NCBI GenBank assembly: GCA_009760855.2
Contig: WPIO01000008.1
Coordinates: 4,407,501 to 4,440,000 of the forward strand
Source: Cristatella mucedo
Lineage: Eukaryota; Bryozoa; Phylactolaemata; Cristatellidae
Length of the DNA stretch: 32,500 bases
Direction of reading: 5' to 3'
The position numbers and the translations under genes are program-made. Of this stretch, positions 17,801-27,100 are shown piece after piece. Numbering within the stretch: the first letter of the stretch is position 1; each line of letters starts with the position of its first letter. A model generated the notes under the pieces. The model saw only the letters and a program-made list of their open reading frames with translations, searched no databases and had not been told where the DNA came from.

Positions 17801-20800
17801 ACTGGGATGCCAGAGTCAAAGTATGTTAGTAGTAGTAATAATAATATAACGCTCAAAGTACTCAGAAGATAACAAACTCTCTTTCTAGGTACTTCACATG
17901 GGCTGGCAAGGAGGCTTAACCGATTTGTAGTATAAGCATCCTCAGTTGCTGCGCACACAAGCACACGTAGAAAGAAAATAACAGCGAAAATGTTGCAAGG
18001 AATGCTGCATGTTTGTGCATGCATTTGTTGGTGTCCACTTGTGGCTTTGCATTCAGACTCGTCCTGCCCGGCAGCTGGCTGTCGAGATTCCATCGTTGGT
18101 AATCTCGACTCATGGTACTATGGCCGATGCAAGGTGCCGGCACTTTGGCTGCTGTTTACACATGGCCGACGGTTTCCGCTGTAGCCGAGCTTTCTTCAGC
18201 TACTATGGTTAGGCTGCATATACCTTCTTTTTAAGCCAACGTTCGGCACTGGCCAAGGCGCGTCGTGAGCATGCCCTGCAAGATAGTTCTAGTGTGTGGA
18301 CAGGAGTGATACGACTTGTTTCTCTGGCCAAAGGTCGGTTCGAAAAGGTAGCAGCACCTGCCTCGTTGCTTCTTTCTTGATGGGTCGACGATCACTGCTT
18401 CGATCCATGGGGCAGACAGCCAGCCAGTCACGACAAACGCAGCATGCAATGCCGTTCGCATGGCTGTGGCCATTTGCTTGGTTGAAACCGGCTTTGTTTC
18501 GATGGTCGTCGTTGCCAACTAGATTGGTCGACGGAGCCCAATCCGTCGTGTCACGATTTGTAGTAATGTATCAGTAGTATATGTTGGCTTGTGTTAGAGT
18601 GCACGCATAAGTGTGTATGTGTGTGTGCCGCATGTCTGAGCGTGCATGCGTGTGTTCCACTTGTCTGAGCGTGCATGCGCGTGCGTGCACATGCACGCGT
18701 GTGTGATGCGCTACTTTTATTGGGACCAGAATTCTATTTATTTATAATAATACACTTGTATAGTGCCATTAGAGAGCTGAATCTCTTTCTAGGCTGCTGT
18801 GTAGAATGCATTACCAAATGATTGGTGGTAACATCTGCAAACAGAAGGCACAGTTTAATTAGGTACATGCACATAAAGGGCGAATCACAAAGATCCACCA
18901 AATGCTGTAATAAACAGGCGCGTTTAAGCTTCTTTTTAAATGACGTCAAGCAGGGGACGTTGTGACATGCGTCGGGAGTGAGTTCCAGGCTTTGGGAGCA
19001 TAGAACTAAAGGCACGGTCTCCAAAGGATTTGGGGTTTGTACGAGGTATAGGTAAACAGTTAGATTCCGAGAAGAGGGTTGTACGATTCTTCGCCTGGTG
19101 GATGGAGTAGTTCTGACAGGTGGACTGGAGCCAGAAAATGAAAGGACCTAAAAGTGACTAGCGGAGCGTTGAAGTCGATGCCCTGCTTGAGTGGGAGCCA
19201 TTGCAGGTCGGTGAGAAATGGTATTTGCCGTCAGTTTCTGAGATCTGTGCTTCGCTGTTGTGCAGCATCCTTGTCTTTAATAACCCGGGTTTTCTGAGTA
19301 GTGCAGCCGTGGTGCAGCAGCTCACGAGTGCTATGCCGGACCACCCGTGCATCATCATGCGCTTACTCGCTCGCGTCGCTGGACCATTCATTACCATTGT
19401 AGCTGGGATTTCTTTAGCTTTGCTTATCTGCTGCTGAATGCTGAATGTGGATGTGTGGGTGTGTACTACCACTGGCACGGCTTTTAGTGCGACTGCAGCT
19501 TTCTTTAATTGACACGTGTTTACCGTATGATATTGCCGACATTAACCGTTCCGACTATGGCAGCCATTTTTTTGTTTCTCCTTGGCCCGTTGTGCAAGTT
19601 CTGTTGCCCCAGCCACTGACGTGACGCACGAACCCCATGTATTGTTGACGTCGGTTTGAGTGGTCGTGCTTACTCCGCGGCTTTAATTGCCTGCTGCCGT
19701 GCGTCAGTTGCGGCATCCCAAGCCCGCCTCCCTCGATCGCTGCTTGTTTGGTCCATCTAACCGCCCGATGAAATTTCGTCACATCTTTTAACAATGTTAA
19801 TGCATGTACTAAGGCTGTGCTTGGCACTTCCCGATTTGAGCTTACTGGTGCATTCTGGAGTCGAAGGTGTACTTCTGCTTCCTCAAGTGTTTCGCATGTA
19901 TACTTTTACACGCGTGTGTGCGTTTGTTTTGAACTTTGGGTGAAGAATTTGACAGGGGATGGATATTCACTTACGAGTAGTTTACGACCTTGGAGCTGTG
20001 GTGTGCCGTCGAGAGTGCCTTTTTGTTCGCCTGCAGATTGGCCGATCGCCGCTCAAATGCTACCTGGAAATTTCCAGGTGAATGGACTGTTCGGTACCTC
20101 ATTTCGCTAGCTAAATAGTGGCCATCTTTTCAAGAAGCCGTCGTGGAGAAAGAATGAAGTGGGTACAGTTTAGCTGACGCGGAGAAAGAGTTTGAAGCAG
20201 AAGAATAATTTTAGCCTGAGAACGGCTTTGGAACAGAAATCTTTTCTTATGAGTCACTGAACACATAGCTTGGCTATTGTCGTCCACCAAAGATGGCCAG
20301 CTAATGTTTCGGTTATTTGTATGCCCGTTTTAATTAACGGCCAAGATGCACTTACCTAATCTTGTGGTCCGTTTGGCTGCATTTTTTGGGAATATTGTGG
20401 ATTGCTGTTTGGCCCGAAGTGCCTCTTTGCCACTTAGATCACCTGGCGGCCGTGGTCGGTGCTGACAGACCTGCGAAATTCCCATCGCCAGAAGGATTCG
20501 TGCCCTCTTCTAAAAGTTTAAAATCCGTGACGCTTACTACAACGGCTGTGACGAGGTGACGAAAAATCGGCGTGTGATGAACTTCGCTTCCTGAATTGTC
20601 GTGTCTTCGTTATTGTCACGTGATCGTAGGGGGAGCTTTGTTGGCTGCCTATGGATCTACTGGTAAAGCAGTAATCAGCGTGGAAATCGAATGCTTAGCG
20701 TCGCCAGTACGAAGACCGTGATGAGTACGTGTTTTCGATAGCTAGGCCGGGACAAGAGAATGGTGCGACCTGAAAGCGAACCTTCGTCTCGCTACACCGA

Positions 20801-23800
20801 TTTATGATGGTGCCGTTCGTGCATGAGCCGCGAGAGAAAATGAATCAGCCGATGACGAAATTTGGCGCATATGTCATATGTGTTGTCCTAATGAATATTA
20901 AGATCAACCCAGTACGAGAAAGCGACAATATCTGCTGCACATAATTGGTGCGTTTGGAAAAATCGGATGCAAATAAAGTCTTGGATGACTGCCGCCATTG
21001 GCAGCTGATGGTAGGAGGGACTCAGTGCAAGGGATTCGAACGGCTGCTTTGAGGGAACTGCAGACGGCTTACAATTCAGCGAGGAACGGGCGACAATAGC
21101 CAATTCATCACCAATTTCAATTGACCCCGGGGTATGAAAGTAAGGAAAGCCCGTCATGGCGGCTGGCGTGGGTTATAGTCTCGAAGCTAGTGCCTACAGA
21201 AAGGCAGGAGCGGAAGCGCATGCAGGTGGAGCGGCTCGGGCGCACGGAGCAAACGTTAAACTCGGGTTTTCTTTTTTGCTATGGACTGAATAATCAATGA
21301 AAGCTTTAAGCAGGTCTTATCTGTCTCTCAGATTCCGAGTTACGCGGAATATTCTTAGCCAGTCAAAAAAAGGGTCGCTCGCCGAGTCGGAAGTCGAGAG
21401 CTGCATTTGTTTTGCACGCTGAACTCCAATCTTGGTAGTGGGCGAGTGGGCGAATCCTATGCTCAAATGAAAAACCGAGGCGGCGACCGGGTCCCAAGAA
21501 GGTAACTAGTGCTGTCGTCGCGAAGACTCCGCGAGAGCCGTTCGGAATACTGCGGAGTTTATTGTTAATTAAAACACTGGCCATTCGACCGTGCTTCCTT
21601 TGCAGCACATGTAGAAGTGCCCAGAAAGAGATTAAGTTCCCTGAGGGCGCTATGCAAGCATATCGCTATTATTATCATAACGGAATGCACGAACTCGGCC
21701 AACGCCAACGGGCTCCGCCGCCTCGGGCTCCGCCGCTTCCGCCGCCTCGGGCTCTGCCGCCTCGGGCTCTGCCGCCTCGGGCTCTGCCGCCTCGGGCTCC
21801 GCCGCCTCGGGCTCCGCCGCCTCGGGCTCCGCCGCCTCGGGCTCTGCCGCCTCGGGCTCCGCCGCCTCGGGCTCCGCCGCCTCGGGCTCCGCCGCCTCGG
21901 GCTCCGCCGCCTCGGGCTCCGCCGCCTCGAAATCCCCGAGCTCCATCGACCTCCTCGCTCTAGCCACCGAAGGTGCCCGAGCGAGTTGGCCAGGCATGTT
22001 CGCTCGGCAAAATTGAGCGATTGGCTCGTTCGCAGCGTAATCTACGATGAGCGATGATAAAACTAACTTACTAGTTATGGGCAAACCCAGTGTGATCCAG
22101 AGATTGGACAGGCTGACTCTCAATATTGGCTCTGCTAGCATATCTCCAGTTGAATCAGCTCGAAATCTAGGTGTCATATTCCAAAGTGACCTCTCGTTAG
22201 ACGACCATATCAGCTCCACAGTCAAATCCGCCTATTTTCAGCTTCGTAGCATTGCTAAAATTCGGGCTTGCTTAGATAAAGATACCACATCTAAATTGGT
22301 CCATGCATTGGTGACATCCCGTCTCGACTTCTGCAACTCACTGCTTACTGGCCTACCAGCATGTGCGATCAGGCGATTGCAGCTGGTGCAAAACTCGGCA
22401 GCTAGACTTGTCTGTCGTGAGCGTCGCAGTTGCCACATCTTACACCACTTCTCGCCGACCTACACTGGCTACCAGTCAAGCAACGAATTGACTTCAAGGT
22501 TTTGTCGCTCACTTTTAAGTCACTTCATTCTTTGGCTCCAGCCTATCTCTCAGATCTACTCCCCCACCAGGCCAAGCATCGTACGACCTGCTTTTCGGAA
22601 TCCAAAAGTTTACCAATATCTCGTACAAACCTCAAATCCTTTGGAGACCGTGCATGTAGTTCATATGCTCCCAAAGCCTGGAACTCCCTCCCGACCTGCG
22701 TCAGAACATCTCCTGACCTGACCACATTTAAAAGGAACCTAAAAACACCTATTTAGGACAGCATTTAGCGGGTCCCTGTGATTCGTCCTTGATGTGCTTA
22801 TGCGTGCTGACACTGTGCATGCTGCCACTAACCACATTTGCATGCTGACCCTGTGCATGTCACCCCTAACCATATTATTCATTTCGTTTGTTTTTCAAGC
22901 ATGATTTTACTTACCATTCAATTGCATTTCACTTTACAGCAAATGTAAAGCGCCTAGAGAGAGATTAAGTTCTCTGAGGGCGCTTTATCAAGTGAATTAT
23001 TATTATTATTATTATTATTAATCGGATTTGAAACTAGAACAGACTGTAGATTTTGGAAGATCCCGCTGCCGCCTCCGCCGTCCGTCGAATGCTAGCACGA
23101 GCGACGCGGGTTTTCGCGAGAGCTTTTCTGCTACACTTTTTTGCTGAAGTTGGCTGCATCTATCCGAAGCGAGATCCTGGCTGTAACGCTGCTGGGAGTG
23201 CACGCTGATTCTTTATAATTAGGCGTTTGATGTAAATCGGAGCGTTTTCTGTATACTTAGGTAGTTAAGACCTTGTCCCGGGCCAAACTGAAAGATGTAG
23301 ATGGGCTCGCTATTTAATTTAATTGAATACTAGCTGATTAAACAGCCTCTTTTTGTCTAGCGACAGAAGAGCCTTTACGGCTACCACCACCGCTTGCAGT
23401 GGCGATAAAGGATCGCCCACCGCAGGAATCGAACCCACGACCTCGGGACCGAGGTCGTGAAAGCAACCGCCTTACCTAGTGTGCCATCACGGCTCGCTCT
23501 ATACCGAAACCATCGTATGTTTATTTTAATAAGCGTTGATGCGTAAGGAAGTGCAATATTCTCAAAAACTCTTTGAAATAGCACGGTTTTACCTCATGAG
23601 TTCCTCTATGTACCCACCTAGATATACACAACCATATACAGATATATGCAGTACGTAGTATTTAAAACGCACAAAAATGTTGCCGCACCGGATTTACCGG
23701 ACGCTGATTTACTACTATGTGCAGTGGACCTCAGCAATATGCAATAGCATAACGATGGACCGCCTTTAAAGAATAATGTCGGCCCATTCTCTCGAGTTGA

Positions 23801-24079
23801 ACAAGTGACCTTCAGTACCGGAGGCTAGCACCTGACCTACGAATGAACAGATTTCTCCGTACTGCTCGGCTACTTTGACTGAGACATCTCTAAATGAAAA
23901 ACTCCACTGCGGACACGCGGATGATTGGAATATGACCGATATCGTCAGTAACAATATCCATGCACGGTATGCTTGTTGACATTGAGCATGCTTCCACTAA
24001 TCATTCGATCATGTTTCCATTACAGCATATGTGAAGTGCCTAGGAAGATATTGGGTTCTCTGAGGGCCCTATGCAAATA

Positions 24080-24110
<31 letters not shown>

Positions 24111-27100
24111 GTGCTTCACCCCATGATTAAATTCTGGTACATGCCTACTTTTGTTGTTTACACCTGTCTCAACTGTTGTCTCGAGGAAGCATCGGATTAA
24201 TATTTATTAATACTTGACATTAAGCTGTGGCCTTCTGCCTGTCAGTCTCCATCGCTTTCTCTGTCTTCCCGCTTCTCTCTCTCTCTCTCTGTCTCTTCTC
24301 TATCTCTCTTTCTCCATGTGGATCGCTCGCTCTCCCAGTCTTGCTCCCCGTCTTTGTCAGGCGATCTGCGTGTGTTGGCGAACTCGCTCGCTCTCGGTTC
24401 ACTAACTGTCTTTCACTGCCTATTCGTCGTTCGCGATACGCTTTCTGTGTCCCTAGTCAATTTTCAACCGGAAGTTCAACCGGAATATAGTCTTATTTGG
24501 TCTTCTCTCTTTTATGTTTTCAAGTGGATCTCATGTGTAATTACATAAGCCACGGCTTCACCTAATGCTCGATAACTTGACTGTCCGTGACAAATTGATT
24601 TATATTTTATATACTGGGTGTCCATGGTGACATGTGTAGTCCATGTTCCTCCGAAAACCGCCGTAGTCCGACCACTTGATGAAGAGCCTGCCCTAGATCA
24701 CGAGAAGTTACATAACTTTTGTCTATTCTCTTTTCTGCTATGATTCTTATTAAAGACGATTGAAAGAGTGTCAGGCCAGCAGCTTAATGATTACGCCAGT
24801 TGATCAGATCTTGCTAGCAAGTTCAAATCGGGCCTTAGAGCTAGCAATTCCCCAGACACTACACTGCTGCATGTTTACAGTGACCTTATGAGCAATGCTG
24901 ATCAGGTTCTGGCCAGTCTGCTAGTTTTCCTAGATCTGTCAGCAGCATTTGGCGAAATGACCGCCAGATCTTTCCGGAGCGCCTCTCGATACGCCTCAGT
25001 ATCGCCGGTGCAACGCTGAACTGGGCTGGATCCTACCTCGGTGAGAGATGTCAAATTGTAGATGCAAATGCCTGTCGGTCATCCAAAAAGCCCTTAAGAG
25101 AGCCGATAACCCTCAGCTCTACGACGACCGAGGTCAATGTGATCGTCTTAGACTGCCGAGGTCGTGGGATCGAGCCCGGTGGCATGTGTAAAGTGCCTGT
25201 ATTGATATTCAGTTCTCTTTGGTCGCTATACAAACGAATTACATATATCCTCCGAGCCTCCTAAGCCTTGCTCCAAATCTGATTGGCTTTCGTCCCTTTC
25301 AGCCTGAATCGTCGACATTCGAACTTGGATGGCCACTAACTTCCCGAACCTTTGCCAAGATAAGACCGACCTCATATTTTCGGGCAAGGCTAGTGATACC
25401 CTAATGCTGGGGTATCTCACCCTCAAGATGGTAAAAGGGGAGTTAATATTAGCTTATTTAACAACCTTATTTTTTTAGCGACAGAAGAGACTTAACGGCT
25501 ATCTCAACTGCTTCCAGTGGGCGATGACAAATTGCCCGCAGCAGGACTCGAACCGATGATCTGGGTCGAGAACTGCGAGCACCTTACCACCGGGCTAAGA
25601 CGCTTAGAACGCGGTTCTCGATACAGCTACGTGATACAGATTCATGATGCTCTAGCCCAGTGATTCTCAACCTTTCTAACGCCGCGAACCTTTAATACAG
25701 TTTCTCATGTTATGGTGACCCCCAAACATAAAATTATGGTGTGCAAAATGTGGAAATGCATGTTTTCCGATGGTCTTAGGCGACCCCTGTGAAAGGGCCG
25801 TTCGACCCCCAAAGGGGTCGCGACCCACAGGTTGAGAACCGCTGCTCAACCGGAAGTTAAAACTGCATACCACTCGTATCGGTTCTTATACTGTTAGCCA
25901 CACAACTCTAAATCTAGATTTTTTTGTTTAAGCCTATTGTTGCATCACAAGAGATTGCCTTGGTCCTTGCAGCGACCATCATGTTCTTTCGGACTTCGCG
26001 TCAAACTTCCTCTCATCATCCTTCCTCTTACTATCGGGTGACGTCTAGACCAGGATGAACTTTCCTTGGTGCTTTGGCATATGGCAATAGTATGCCCCAC
26101 CATAGCCCCTGGTAATTGTGCTATATTAAGTGGCTCGTTAGTTCAGAATGCCAGCCCTGTTACTTCCCGTCGGCTAATTGTTACTTTTTGTCTTCATCCG
26201 TCCACCCAGGACCATTCTGTGGTTGTTTTGGCTGTGCTGATTGGTGGCAGCCGTCTCGCGCGTTTGCCACTGCCGCTGGTGCTTCGGTCGGCGCTGCGTT
26301 TGCTTAGACAGAGCTGCCGGCATGGATCTCGTTAACCTTACTGCAGCACGCACATCTTTACCGCTCGTGGCGCTCGCGAACCGCAATCGACTTCTGGTTA
26401 GTGTCACGCTCTGCGTCGGCCGTCGGACTCCGGATGTCTGCCCGCCTTTGCTAATCCACTGGCCGCCCAGCGCTTTCCGTTGGTTAAGTAGAAAGTTCAA
26501 GTCCTGAGTTCGAGGCGTCAGCATCTGTGGGTGGGTACGTTGCTGAGAGGCTTGAGGGCTCCTCGCCTTACTATTGCCCCCCCCCCGCCCAGTAGTCACC
26601 GACCCGCTTGAAGTCTGCCGGAGCGCACCCGGTGCTTGCCACGTGTCGCCGAGAAATGGCGCTCGTCGAATCCGCCAGGCCGCCATCATTAGCGGTAGCA
26701 TTAGCAGCAGGCAGCCAGTGACTCGAATCCGTCAGGCTGCAGCTGACGTAAAGTTTCGCGATGGATGCGAAGCAGAGTTCGAAAGCTCTCCGATCAGTTT
26801 GCACGCTCGATCGTTGGGCTTTGGCAGTTTCTCGCTGTGCGGACGCCCGGAGTGTAGTCGCGAAGTCAGCCCTGCCTTCGATGTTTCGGTGTCCGAGGCC
26901 CCCAGTGTGCAGCGAGGCTAGCGTGGGTGCGAGATCGACGCCTGCAACTGTGAAACCTTGACATGTCTCGCCAGCTGCCTCAACCGTCGCCAGTCGTTCA
27001 GCTCGTTCGATTACAATTGTTACCTCGAGATAGACCCTTGCGGCACCGTTGGCTTGCGAGAGTCTTCGTCTCCAACCTTGGCTGTTTCGTTAGGTATAAG

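Noticed and set aside
20000-20110. Possible METTL23 terminal exon with a [11 protein letters not shown]-like peptide
   Set aside because: No good acceptor gives the right phase without a 13-residue insertion, and 27481-27751 fits the family and phase far better.
21650-22225. 191-codon minus-strand frame with EAAEP repeats
   Set aside because: It is produced by the 15-bp minisatellite and runs antisense into a LINE copy.
23425-23498. Possible tRNA gene on the minus strand
   Set aside because: Box B is exact, but there is no acceptor stem and the segment continues into a body shared with two other copies, so it is a SINE.
26174-26701. 175-codon minus-strand frame
   Set aside because: No recognisable domain, no repeat in other frames, and it lies in METTL23 intron 4 in GC-rich DNA where long chance frames are expected.
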